A DNA stretch of 64,000 nt, taken from the NCBI GenBank assembly GCA_949752795.1, contig OX457056.1, positions 89,302,942-89,366,941 on the forward strand. The letters run 5' to 3'. The translations under genes were made by a program, and so were the position numbers. How positions within the stretch are numbered: the first letter of the stretch is position 1; each line of letters starts with the position of its first letter. The stretch is from Hyperoodon ampullatus (Eukaryota; Chordata; Mammalia; Artiodactyla; Ziphiidae). Positions 1-9,400 of the stretch are shown piece by piece. The notes beneath the pieces are model-generated. The model did no database searches, had not been told where the DNA came from, and saw only the letters and a list, made by a program, of their open reading frames with translations.

Positions 1-1067
1 ATAGGAACAGTAATAGCTTTCTCTTGGGGTTGCTGTGAGGGTTAAACAGTAATGTATCTATATCCTTTAAGATAGAGCCTATGTCTTATTCAACTCATTT
101 CCCAAGAGGGTAACTAGCTCAGAGTACTGGGAAGAACAGGAACTTGGTGGTCAGAAGCCATGGGCCAACACTTTGGGTGAAGACGCATGTTCTCTCTCTG
201 AACTCGACTGAGGGGGTGTTTCAGGTTAAGAATAATATCTTGAGATTTCTTTGAACCTGGTGCCTAGCACAATGCTTGCCACATAGATTCTCATTACATA
301 AGCAAAGGGGCTATGAATATGGAAAAGAACAACAGTGCTGTTAATGGATGTGCCTCTATTAGACCCTTTATACACATTTACTGAAGGAAGAAATAAAGCA
401 GAAATACCCGATTCCAAAGTCTTAGGAGGGTAGTAAATGCCACCTCTCCAAATAAAGTAAACTTTCATCCCAAGGTAGAAAAGAATAGGAAAGGATGGGG
501 TTCTCTAGGAGAGCAGGCAGCTTGTGCCCCTGATTCCTGTCCTAGGCAGAACAGGGTCGAGGTTTTGGTAGAGGAACTGATTCCGCGTGGGAGGACAGGG
601 GATTTTGGATCAGCTGTGTCAAGTTCAACCTGCTCTGAGCAGTGGCCAGGTTAGGGGGCCGTCCATTCTCGGGGCGCAGCGCAGCAGGGCAGCTGAGCCT
701 CGAGTTCCCATTACGGACACTTCCCCTTCAACCTCGCCCACCCGGCAGCCAGGTCCCGGAAGGTAATTGGTGGTCGGGAGAGGCCAATCTTCTGAGGGGG
801 CAGGGAGATGGAAAAGTACGGGTGGGGGCGGGTTTCTGGTCAGAGGTCTCATCAAAAGAGGGGAGAGAGAGAGAGAAAAGAGACAGAGGGAGAGGGAAAG
901 GGATAGAGGGAGGGAGGGAGGGAGGGAGAGATTGAGAGAGATTGAGAGAGATTGAGAGATTTTTCATTTTTGCACGCGACGCATACCTAATGATATTTCC
1001 ACAGACAGACAGGCAGACGCAGAGAGAGACACACAGGACACACTTGCGCGTTTGAAATCGTTCATAC
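1..1067 (-). other. GABRA4: GABRA4 intron 2 (partial)
   Basis: This is the sequence downstream of GABRA4 exon 2 in the minus-strand direction. It begins at a GTATG splice donor (bases 1067-1063 read on the minus strand) and runs out of the window. I see no further exon in it. The next exon should be the short 68-bp exon usual for this receptor family, and no stretch encoding it is present. The only clear internal feature is the purine-rich block near 858-960. Open frames around 625-967 are low-complexity GA/CT translations. Confidence 0.85.
858..960. repeat. Purine-rich (GA/GGGA/GATT) low-complexity tract
   Basis: The plus strand is almost entirely purine: GA repeats, four tandem GGGA/GGAG units, then a 10-bp GAGAGAGATT-like unit repeated about three times. 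In the GABRA4 transcript it reads as a pyrimidine-rich tract about 110 nt downstream of exon 2. Such mirror-type tracts can adopt triplex structures and can bind PTB-like proteins in RNA; both are inference. Confidence 0.85.
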
Positions 1068-1186
1068 CCCCAAATCCAGGACGCAGCCTGTTGTCATAAC
1101 CATCGAGTAAACTGTCCAGGATGCGGGTAAAATTTTCCGGGCATAATTTCTCCTCCTTTTGGTTCTGTCCTGGGGATTCGTTTAAA
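1068..1186 (-). CDS. GABRA4: GABRA4 exon 2: N-terminal extracellular part of GABA-A receptor alpha-4
   Basis: The minus strand reads a 119-bp exon bounded by a TTTGCAG acceptor and a GTATG donor. It starts in phase 2 (the TG of exon 1 plus T gives Cys) and ends in phase 1. The peptide begins [16 protein letters not shown], runs through [17 protein letters not shown] and ends RLRPGFGG. This is the diagnostic alpha-4 N-terminus: [11 protein letters not shown] is specific to this subunit, and the [19 protein letters not shown] block is the alpha-family signature at the start of the ligand-binding domain. NFT is an N-glycosylation sequon. In the receptor this segment forms the N-terminal helix region on the extracellular face. 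The frame is intact with no stops. Confidence 0.97.
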
Positions 1187-1222
1187 CTGCAAACGCACAC
1201 ACACACACACACAAAAAAAAAA
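1187..1222 (-). promoter_or_regulatory. GABRA4: GABRA4 exon 2 splice acceptor with U10-(GU)n tract
   Basis: Read in the transcript direction, the sequence before exon 2 is ten U, about eight to nine GU units, then GCGUUUGCAG. Most of the normal polypyrimidine tract is therefore a GU dinucleotide repeat. GU repeats at acceptors are known to recruit TDP-43 and CELF proteins; the TG-T tract of CFTR intron 8 is the classical case. An effect on exon 2 use here is inference. Confidence 0.85.
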
Positions 1223-1593
1223 CAGGGGCGGATGGGGTTATTTTAAGAATTGATCAGCAAACAGGTGGAAACAGATTTATCTTCTAGGAAAAGAGTCTCT
1301 TGCCCCAAACTAAAGGAGGCAGGGCGGAGGGATGGGGGAGAGAGAGAAATGGTCAGGAAAGGCGCACCCCGCGCACACGGACCCCAATATCCACACTCTT
1401 CTTGCACCCCGCGCCCCTTCTGCTCTCGGCGTCTACGTGGTCAGAGCAAAGCCCGGCTCCGGGCCGCTGACCTTACAGCGGAGACCAGAGGGTCAAATTC
1501 GCCCTTGGTGGGGGGGTGGCTGGCGGCCAGAGGGGACCCAGAGCTGGCCCCTTCTCCATCTTCCCCTGGCCCCCAGTACCTCGGGGAACTCAC
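1187..1593 (-). other. GABRA4: GABRA4 intron 1 (407 bp)
   Basis: A short intron on the minus strand, from GTGAGTTCC (donor at 1593) to CGTTTGCAG (acceptor at 1187). It joins codon 29 between bases 2 and 3. The donor matches the consensus well. Open frames across 1250-1700 on the plus strand are products of GC-rich composition. Confidence 0.93.
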
Positions 1594-1679
1594 CAAGCCG
1601 CCAGGCACAGGAAGTGCAGGAGGGCGAAACTGGCCCCGAAGGACGTCGCGATCGCGGGTACCTTCTTGGCAGAAACCAT
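1594..1679 (-). CDS. GABRA4: GABRA4 exon 1: start codon and signal peptide
   Basis: The minus strand reads ATG at 1679, with A at -3 and G at +4, then MVSAKKVPAIATSFGAS followed by FALLHFLCLAA. It is broken by a GTGAG donor after the first two bases of codon 29. MVSAKKVPAIA is the start of mammalian alpha-4, and the hydrophobic FALLHFLCLAA core is the signal peptide that directs the subunit into the ER. Only 28 full codons lie in this exon. The upstream in-frame extension to 1811 has no ATG, only a GTG, so 1679 is the start. Two out-of-frame ATGs at 1695 and 1690 lie just upstream. Confidence 0.96.
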
Positions 1680-2125
1680 CTTTGCAACATGCCATACTTT
1701 AAGCCTGTTCAGGTTTCCAGGCTCTCCAGATGCCCTGAGCAGGGTGCGAGGCGAGGGCAGAGGCTCTCCGCGGTTGTGCGCACACTCGCGCTCACACTCG
1801 CCCGCGCTCACACTCGCCTGCGCTCAGCCAGCCCCAGCCGCGGTGGGCGCGTGTGTGCACGCGGGCCGGGGAGGCGGTTCCTGCCTTGCCTCGCCCCCTC
1901 CTTTCCTTGCCGAGCTCTCCAGTGTATGGAGAGCTGTGTATCTCCTTCACACCATTTCGTGCCCGCACCCCGAACCTGCTGGGGTTAACCGTGGGGCGCA
2001 GGCACGGAAGGTCTGAGCCAAGTTCTTTCCGACCTTTAACCCCGGGGATTAGAACAAGGGGCTTCCGCCCCTCCTCGCGCTCGCCACGCCCCACCACAGG
2101 TGTCCCCGCCCACAGCAAAGCCTAG
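1680..2125 (-). promoter_or_regulatory. GABRA4: GABRA4 5' UTR and CpG-rich promoter region
   Basis: CpG density is high from about 1640 to 2120 compared with the flanking AT-rich DNA. GC boxes are visible on the plus strand as CCCCGCCCAC (near 2105) and GCCACGCCCC (near 2088). I see no TATA box near the start. GABRA4 is known to be driven by a TATA-less promoter and to respond to Egr3, but I do not see a perfect Egr site here. The exact transcription start cannot be placed from sequence alone. Confidence 0.7.
1778..1830. repeat. GC-rich tandem repeat in GABRA4 promoter/5' UTR
   Basis: About three imperfect copies of an 18-bp unit of the form GCTCACACTCGCCYGC lie about 100-150 bp upstream of the GABRA4 ATG. 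Each copy carries CpGs, so copy-number change would alter local CpG density or 5' UTR length. Confidence 0.8.
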
Positions 2126-2726
2126 CCTCCACTTCTCCCTCCCGCTGGGATGTGGATTAAGCCCCTGAGGCTCCTCTCTCTTTAGGTTGTTTGAGGACCT
2201 GTTTGTACCCATTTTCAAGGCTGGAGGTGGAGAAAGGGCGACATGGCAGGGCTTGCTGGGCCTGGGGAATGGGAGACCAGGATAGGGAGAGGGGATCAAA
2301 TCTGGACGGAAACAACCTCTGGGACTCTCCCCTTCAGGTGTTGGGGGGCGCCGAAGGAAAGAAGATTCTTCCTGGTAAAAGGGGTTGCAACTCACTGGGC
2401 GGACTCTCGCCAAACTGTTAGGAAGTGGACTTGAGCCTCATTCTGTAGTCAACTCCTTTGCCAAGCTGTTGCTGCAAAGATACCAAATTCCTTTATGATA
2501 TCCGTAGCCGCCTGGCACGCACAGGCCCTCTGCTTTGTTGCTCCATCCCTTTTCTGGAGGGCAGAAAAGAGGTAGAGAAGAGGGACATCTGGTCAAAATC
2601 ACTTTCACTTCTTGAGACAGTTGACGCTCTTTTTCTTTCACAACAGAGCTGACTCGACTTCCAGAATGCTTCAGGGAGGGGAAAAGGATGGCTGGGGAGA
2701 GGGAGAGGAGAGAGCAGGAAAAAAGA

Positions 2727-2795
<69 letters not shown>

Positions 2796-3279
2796 AAATA
2801 GAAGGGAAGCCTCACAGTTCACTAATGACTTGCAAAGGAACACTAAGCACCATAACTTTAGTGTTCTATTGAACAGAGATAAGCACTTCCAATACAACTT
2901 TCAAAAATGTTAATTATTGGTTCCAAGGGGAAAAGGTGTCTCTCACCTTAATAGTGATGCATATGGAAATGTTTATATGATGGATCAATGACCTAAGTAA
3001 TTTCTGTAAAGTTAGGTCCCTGGAACCAGTCACTACCAATAATTATGTTCTGTTTAGGACTTTGACGGTTTGTTCGAAGTTTGATGACTGGTGGACTGAT
3101 TTGATATGGAAACAATCAAACCAAGGGAGTATGGGGGTTTTGTTTGTTTATTTTTGTTTGTTTGTTTCAATCTCCTGGTTAAAGTTTTTCTTGCAAAGAC
3201 GAAGCCTTTTCTGATTGCCAAAAGTGCATAATAGCGAGAGGTTGGTACTCTCATGATATTGTATATTGCTTCCTTCATG
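2126..3279. other. Intergenic, GABRA4 proximal upstream region
   Basis: This is the region upstream of GABRA4. It is moderately GC-rich to about 2700 and then AT-rich. Apart from the compound microsatellite at 2729-2792 I recognise no gene or named repeat. Open frames here are short and overlap simple sequence. Confidence 0.6.
2729..2792. repeat. Compound (GT)n(GA)n microsatellite
   Basis: Roughly 14 GT units pass directly into about 18 GA units. In the GABRA4 direction this reads (TC)n(AC)n, about 1.05-1.1 kb upstream of the ATG. A similar (CT)n(CA)n block lies upstream of GABRB1 at 44584-44664. Confidence 0.97.
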
Positions 3280-3465
3280 GCATTTATTATACTTCATCCT
3301 GATTCTATCTGTATCATTCTTCTCTTAAAGACTGTAATCTCCTTGAGGGTCTGGGCTGGGTGATTTTTGTTTATCTGAGTTTATTTTTTCTCTTATTACA
3401 GTGCATGGCACCTAGTACAAGCACAATAAATATTTATTGAATGAACAATTAAATGAATTAATGAA
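3280..3465 (+). repeat. L2 LINE 3'-end fragment
   Basis: The order GACTGTAATCTCCTTGAGGG, TGCATGGCACCTAGTACAAG and AATAAATATTTATTGAATGA matches the well-known 3' end of mammalian L2, diverged throughout. Confidence 0.75.
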
Positions 3466-3713
3466 TTGCTTGTTTCCAGATCCATCTTAATTAATTTGGA
3501 TGAAATTCAAGCTCACTCTCTTGGAGAAAAAATGGAAATATTAGTGTATTCCCCAAATATGCCATGAAAGCATTTGTCTCCTCAGATTACCCACATAAAA
3601 GCTGCTAATACATTATAGTATTATTATATCATACTATATTATTTCTCCAATCTTAGTGCTTTCCTATACTTTCTAAAACCTAATTCAGTATTTTCTACTT
3701 TTCCTTACAATTC

Positions 3714-3716
<3 letters not shown>

Positions 3717-3746
<30 letters not shown>
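3717..3746. repeat. (AT)n microsatellite
   Basis: An uninterrupted AT dinucleotide run. Confidence 0.95.
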
Positions 3747-3748
<2 letters not shown>

Positions 3749-3891
3749 AATAGAAAACAGTGGCCTTAGGAAAAAAGTTCCACATAGTTAAAGACAAATT
3801 ATCTTTAAAATTCCAATTTTAAGTATGTGAAACTAAAACCTTCAAAGGGATAAAAAGAAGGTTGCTCCTTTTATATAGCTACTTCCAATTA

Positions 3892-3907
<16 letters not shown>

Positions 3908-3934
<27 letters not shown>

Positions 3935-4126
3935 GCGGTACGCGGGCCTCTCACTGTTGTGGCCTCTCCCGTTGCGGAGCACAGGCTCCGGATGCACAGG
4001 CTCAGAGGCCATGGCTCATGGGCCCAGCTGCTCCGTGGCATGGGGGATCTTCCCGGACCAGGGCACGAACCCGTGTCCCCTGCATCGGCAGGCGGACTCT
4101 CAACCACTGCGCCACCAGGGAAGCCT
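3908..4126 (-). mobile_element. CHR-type SINE, short form (minus)
   Basis: Read on the minus strand it starts GGCTTCCCTGGTGGCGCAG, contains the tRNA-derived A box (TGGCGCAGTGG) and B box (GGTTCGTGCC), and ends in a long A tail, seen here as 27 T. A duplicated CAATTATAT flanks it. The CHR family of tRNA-Glu-derived SINEs is specific to Cetacea, hippos and ruminants. Confidence 0.95.
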
Positions 4127-6320
4127 CAATTATATTTTTCTTTACTGGTGTATAGTACTTAAGATCAGCTGACGATAACAGTAGAGACATTTATATCTCA
4201 TTTTATTTTGTAACATAGCCTTTCATTTATGTTACCTTTGTATTATTAAAGTTATATGTTATGTTTTACTGTCTAAAATCTTTAAAAAATATATATATAT
4301 GCATATATATATGTCTTATCTCTATGAGTTTTAAAATAAATCCAGTATTCAAAAAAATTACAATTTACTTTCACCTACAAATATCATTAAATATTCTATT
4401 ATTTTCCATATAAACTCCTATCCATTATGGCCTAGATTGTGAGTGAACTTTTCCTGTATATAGCTGTGTAGAAGTATGAAGGTATTAAAATTGTACCTAT
4501 AACTTCCTTCTTTAAAGTTGACATAAGTCTTTGATTGCTATATTCAAGTGCACTACCCCCAAACATTATTATGTTAAGTCAGCAACATATTATAAATGTA
4601 TCATAAAGGTCTACATTTGATATGGTGGGATGCAAGTAATACAGGTCACGTTACTGCTAAAGTCTTAGGATGGACACTTTATCCACAATGCCCATGAAAT
4701 GTCCTGAAAATTAATACAAAACTTTGTATTCATGTAAGCATGTGCATTTTTTCTGTGTAACTCTTCAAAACTGTTATCAGATTCTCAAAGGCTATGAACA
4801 CCCATAGTATGGACTAATGTTTTAATGTAAAAGATGACATATATGATAGAACAGTCAACCAAACAAGCAAACAAACATTTGTAACTAATATGTGACAAAC
4901 ATCTCTATCCCATTTGATAAAGTTATCCATTGCCAGTTTCTATAGACTATTATGTAGATCTTGAGTCTCCTTTGAAAGTACTCAGCCTGATTTTTATCAA
5001 TTTATTAAATGGCAACTACATTGGTACACAAAAATTTGGGGTGGTAATAAAATGAATAATTTGTAAGAGTTCAACCTGTTTCTCTTTCTATAATTATTTT
5101 TGGTAAAAGATTAAACCAATTTTAACTATTGGAAGAGGGTAATAATGTGAATTACTGCTTTAAATTCTGAAGGCTTGTGGATATACATCTAGTTGAAATA
5201 GTTCAATTCTGAGACTATAGAAGGTATTGATTATCTTTGCATTAATGCATTTCTCTGTCCTATATATTTAGGATAGGTGAGAAGAATTGATTTGATGCTC
5301 TCTAATCATGCCTTTCCTCATTTGTATTAAAACAACACTTCTACGAAAATTTACCTGTTTGCTAATCTGTTATTATTGTCTAGTTGTAGATTTTTATCTC
5401 TATTATTAAGACATCCCAATACTGTGTCTATTGTTTTAATGGTTACTACATTAAAAATGACATAAGCTGGGGTACCTTAACAGAATCTATTTGAATAAAT
5501 ATTTCATAATTGATTACTACTTTCAGAATAAGTGTTTATTTTTCTTGGCCATATAGTTAATGCAGATTTAGTTGTTCCAATGTGATTGCTTGAAAGAAAA
5601 TAACATTTAAGCAATATGTGTATCTTATCCGAATAATTTCTATACATGAAATTGGAAAGTCAGCTATTATAGTAAATATTTTTAATTATTAATTGAATAT
5701 TTTTGTGATTGTCCATGACCAAGTTGGACATTGAAGAAGGTATATCCACACTTAAGAGTCTCCAAGATCCCACATTAATTTAAACTATAATAGGAAATGC
5801 TAGCTCTCCAATATCAACTTTTGTGTCATTTGAAAGTCCAATAGTTTATAATAAGTAGAAAGAATACATTTTAAGGGCTTGGAATCCAAGTAATGAATTT
5901 AATAAATACTTTTAGGCTTATTTGCAAATAACTAACGATTCACGAAGCATTCTTTTATTTGTTAGACCTTGAATTCTGGAGCGAGTTCTCAGAGTAATTA
6001 CAGAGGTACTATTTTATACCAGACTCCAAAGAGCCAAGATTGTTTTTTGTGTGTGAATATTCTATAAACTTTATACAAAGTACTAAGTATTAGAAAGAAG
6101 ATTCCCTTGATTGCATTCATGTACATGTGTGTATTTTCAAAGTTTCTGAAAAAAAATACTGAGTGATAGTTTTTTTTTCATCATCTAATAGTAATGATTA
6201 GCAAGGGCAATTTATGCATAACCAATAGGGCTCAAAATTAAACATATCGTTACACTTGCTGCCAAGTGCCTATCATATGATAAGTATATTGTCTTGATTA
6301 TTTTTTCTTTTTGTTTTTAG
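4127..6320. other. Intergenic AT-rich DNA, nothing recognised
   Basis: There are no credible coding frames and no repeat I can name. Short AT dinucleotide runs occur near 4290-4310. Base composition is uniformly AT-rich. Confidence 0.5.
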
Positions 6321-6324
6321 CTAA

Positions 6325-6655
6325 ATTAACAGAAGTTAACTTTCAATTCTGGAGGCTAGAAGTCTGAGATCTAGATGTCAGCTTGGTTGTTTCTTCTGAG
6401 GCCTCTCTCTGCAGCTTATTGGTGGTCGTCTTCTCACTGTATCACATGGGCTTTTCTCTGTATGCGTGTGCATCTGAGTCCAAATTTCCTCTTCTCGTAA
6501 GGACACCAGACCTTACAAGATCCACCCTAAAGACCTCATTTTAACTGAATTACCTTTTTAAAATGTCTATTTCCAAGTAGAGTCACATTCTGAGGCATTG
6601 GGACTAAGACTTCAATGTATGAATTTGGCGGGAACACAAATTAGCACATAACAGC
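6325..6655 (+). repeat. Old interspersed repeat, family A (copy 1)
   Basis: The segment carries TTCTGGAGGCTAGAAGTC, CTTCTGAGGCCTCTCTCT, AAGGACACCAGACCTTA, CCTCATTTTAACTGAATTAC and a terminal CACATAACA. The same ordered blocks recur at 23555-23945, so this is a copy of a dispersed family. I recognise the consensus but do not assign its Repbase name. Confidence 0.7.
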
Positions 6656-6799
6656 AGTGATCTGCCTTCAACTATATATAGTAAACAAAATGAAAGTAAT
6701 GTGCATGTAATGATTTTTTAAATTCATTAAGCCACAAAGACATATGTGATTTTTTTATGTCAATAGTAATAATGATGATAATAATAATCTTTATTATAA

Positions 6800-6975
6800 T
6801 AATAGTAATTATCCTGTATTAATAGTTAATCTTCAGAAAAATATGTTTACAGTTAGGTATTATTTCGCTCATTTTATAGATAAGGAAACTGAGACTTAAA
6901 AATGTTAAATAATTTTCTCGTGGTTACATGATCAGAAAATGGAAGGGTCAAGATTTTATTCCATTTCCTTGAAGA
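6800..6975 (-). repeat. MIR fragment
   Basis: Blocks resembling CTCATTTTATAGATAAGGAAACTGAG, then TTAAATAA and a diverged TGGTTACATGATCAG, correspond to the antisense of the MIR core. Confidence 0.6.
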
Positions 6976-6989
6976 ACCATTTGATAAAA

Positions 6990-7084
6990 TTTATTTTCGT
7001 TGTTTTATTTTGATATATGTGTATATCATAAAATGATTACCACAATAATGTTAGTTAACACATCCATCACCTCACAGAGTTACC

Positions 7085-7118
<34 letters not shown>

Positions 7119-7400
7119 TGAGAGCATTTAAGAACTACTCTCAGCAAATTTCATGTGTACAATATGGTACTGTTAATTATAGTCTTCATGCTATACTTTA
7201 GATCCTTAAAAATTATTCTTCTTTTAATGGAAAGTTTGAAATCCCTTTGATCAACACCTCCCCATTTCCCTCACCCCCAGCCCCTGACAACCACTAATCT
7301 ACTCTGTTTCTATGTGTTCAATTTTTATATTCTACATATAAGTGAGATCATACAGTATCTGTCTTTCTCTGTCTGCGTTGTCTTGTTTCAAGAGTAATAT
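6990..7400 (-). repeat. Old L1 fragment (antisense) with (GT)n
   Basis: The block around 7330-7385 (AAGTGAGATCATACAGTATC, then TGTCTTTCTCTGTCTG) is the antisense of the L1 ORF2 C-terminal and 3' UTR region. A (GT)n run at 7087-7117 lies inside it. Confidence 0.65.
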
Positions 7401-7810
7401 GGGATTACAACCAATTTGGAAAGTTGTTTAGCAATACGTACACATAAGTTGAACATGATCATAACCTATGATGAGGCCATCCCATGCCTGTTTTATAGCC
7501 CATAGAAGCTCTCATACATATTCACAACAAGGGACCTACACAATAGTATATTGTTTGTAATAGTGGGGAAATAGCCACAGATCCTTTAACAGGGAAATGG
7601 ATACATTATACTGTGGTGTAAATGAAGTACTATAAAGCAATTAAAATTAAGGAAATCAGGTATATATCAATATAGATATATGCCAAGAATATAATGTAAG
7701 CAAAATAAACAAGTGGCAGAATAATACCTTCAATAAATTATCATTTATACAAAATTTAAAACATGAAAAATAATGTTTTACATTATTTATGGGTATACAT
7801 GTAGTGATAA
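7401..7810 (+). repeat. Old L1 fragment (sense)
   Basis: The text runs AAGTTGTTTAGCAATACGTA, then CATATTCACAACAAGGGACC, CAGGGAAATGGATACATTAT and TGTAAATGAAGTACTATAAAGC. It follows the C-terminal ORF2 and 3' UTR pattern of an ancient L1, heavily decayed. It abuts the antisense fragment, giving an inverted pair of old L1 pieces. Confidence 0.65.
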
Positions 7811-7999
7811 ACCTGCATGAAAAAAATAAACACCAAATTAGAGATAATGGCTATCTGAAGAAAGGAATAGAATAGGAACAGGAACATTGGCTACTTCAAT
7901 TATTTATCTAATGAGGCAAATTCAGCAAAACGTTAAATATTGATAAATCTGGTTGTAAGGACTTGAGTCTTCATTATATTACTTTTTGGTATTGTTCTG

Positions 8000-8510
8000 A
8001 CCATCTATTGCTCTATAATAAACCATTACAAAACTCGTTGGCTTGAAACAACAATTTATGATGATCTCTCAGTGTTCATGGTTTGACCAGCCTCATCTGG
8101 TGGTTCTCCATGGAGGTGCCTCACCCTGTTGCAGTTAGATGGCAACTGGGGCTGTGATCCTCTGAAGGTTTGACCAAGCTGTCTATGAAGATAGCTTAAT
8201 GCTTCACGTGACTGACACAACAGCTAGGATATCTGAACAGTTGGAGGGTTGTCTAGATCTCTCTCGATCTCTGTCTTTTGCCTCCTTTCTTAGTTAGCTT
8301 GGATTTCCTCACAACAGGATGGTCTCAGGATAGTCAGACTTAGCTGCAAAACTTCTTAAGAACAAGCCTTGGAAGTTAGAGTGTCACCACTATTGCATTC
8401 TATTGGTCAAATCAAGTTATAGGACCAAACCACATCCGTAAAAAGAGGATACACATGGGAGGCATGGTTCATTGGGTGGCTATCTTTGAAGACTAGTTAT
8501 CACATATACT
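8000..8510 (+). repeat. Old interspersed repeat, family B
   Basis: The block ATTGCTCTATAATAAACCATTAC, then GTTGGCTTGAAACAACAATTTA through AAGACTAGTTATCACA, matches a common mammalian repeat pattern (a diverged CTGCATAACAAACCAC... GGCTTAAAACAACAA type). Its name is not assigned. Confidence 0.55.
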
Positions 8511-8574
8511 TTTCTCTGTGCCTGAAATATTTCATAGAAAAATTGAATAGCATTTTATACGAGTGGTGTGAATG

Positions 8575-8912
8575 TTAATTTTATGTGCTAACTTGGCTTG
8601 GCTATGGTACCTAGATATGTGGTCAAAAATTATTCTATATGTTTCTGTTAAAGTACTTTTTAGATGAAGTTAACATTTAAGTCAGAAGTGTTTAAGTAAA
8701 GATTACTTTCCCTAATGTGAGTGGGCCTCATCCAATCAGTTGAAGGCCTTAAGGAAAAAGACTGACCTACCCAGAGGAAGAGGGAATTCTACCAGCAGAC
8801 CTTCAGATTTAACTTGTAACTCTTCCCTGGGTTGCCAGCTTGCCAACCTATTCTATAGATTTTGAATTTGCCAGCCTCCATTATTGTGTGAGCCAATTTC
8901 TTAAAATCTCTT

Positions 8913-8969
<57 letters not shown>

Positions 8970-9012
8970 CCCTATTGGTTCTGTTTATCTGCAGAGCCCT
9001 AATCTGACACAA
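8575..9012 (+). repeat. Old interspersed repeat, family C, with (CT)n
   Basis: Diagnostic blocks are GGTACCTAGATATGTGGTCA, GTGGGCCTCATCCAATCAG, TTGAAGGCCTTAAGGAAAA, GTGTGAGCCAATTTCTTAAA, an expanded (CT)n at about 8915-8967, and CCTATTGGTTCTGTTTATCT. This is a well-known mammalian repeat, present nearly whole; I do not assign its name. The CT expansion sits in its A/T-rich 3' part, where simple repeats commonly grow. Confidence 0.65.
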
Positions 9013-9341
9013 ATGGTATGGGGATATAAGACTAAATGTTTATTGAATCTTTTGGGTATGAGAAAAATTTAATGCTGTGTCCATTCAACAAATAATTATT
9101 TTCTTACCTTTCAAATGCCATTAAATCCTTCCCCAAATAAGTGGTATGAAACTATTATAGAATCCTGAATGTTATCTTGTAATAACTTATTGCCATTGTT
9201 GTTCTTAGGATGGGCAGCTTTTTGTGACACAGGTAAGGACTCACTTATGATATGTGAGCATGTATAAATGTTAAACATACATGAGCCATAATTAAGGTTC
9301 TAAGTGAATCACTATATTTTAATTTTGTCTTTTTGATTTTT

Positions 9342-9382
9342 AAAAAATTTTTATTGGAGTATAGTTGATTTATAATGTTGCG
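9342..9382 (-). mobile_element. 41-bp L1 insertion (extreme 5' truncation)
   Basis: The minus strand reads a few tens of bases of L1 3' end (ACTATACTCCAATAAAAATT type). It is flanked by an exact 18-bp duplication, TTTGTCTTTTTGATTTTT, at 9324-9341 and 9383-9400. The same 3' end is seen in the L1s at 33357 and 58474. Confidence 0.88.
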
Positions 9383-9400
9383 TTTGTCTTTTTGATTTTT

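Noticed and set aside
1590..1811. In-frame N-terminal extension of the GABRA4 signal peptide
   Set aside because: The extended frame begins with GTG, not ATG, and would put a hydrophilic stretch ahead of the signal peptide; the ATG at 1679 fits the known protein.
1332..2016. Overlapping plus-strand frames of 150-218 codons opposite GABRA4 exon 1
   Set aside because: They are antisense to a real exon within CpG-rich DNA, change frame with each other, and have low-complexity, Arg/Pro-rich translations.
3862..4190. Short frames on both strands (also near 11.7, 14.1, 16.9, 20.4, 22.6, 52.5 and 60.1 kb) with similar Arg/Pro/Gly-rich translations
   Set aside because: All are translations of CHR-type SINEs in either orientation.
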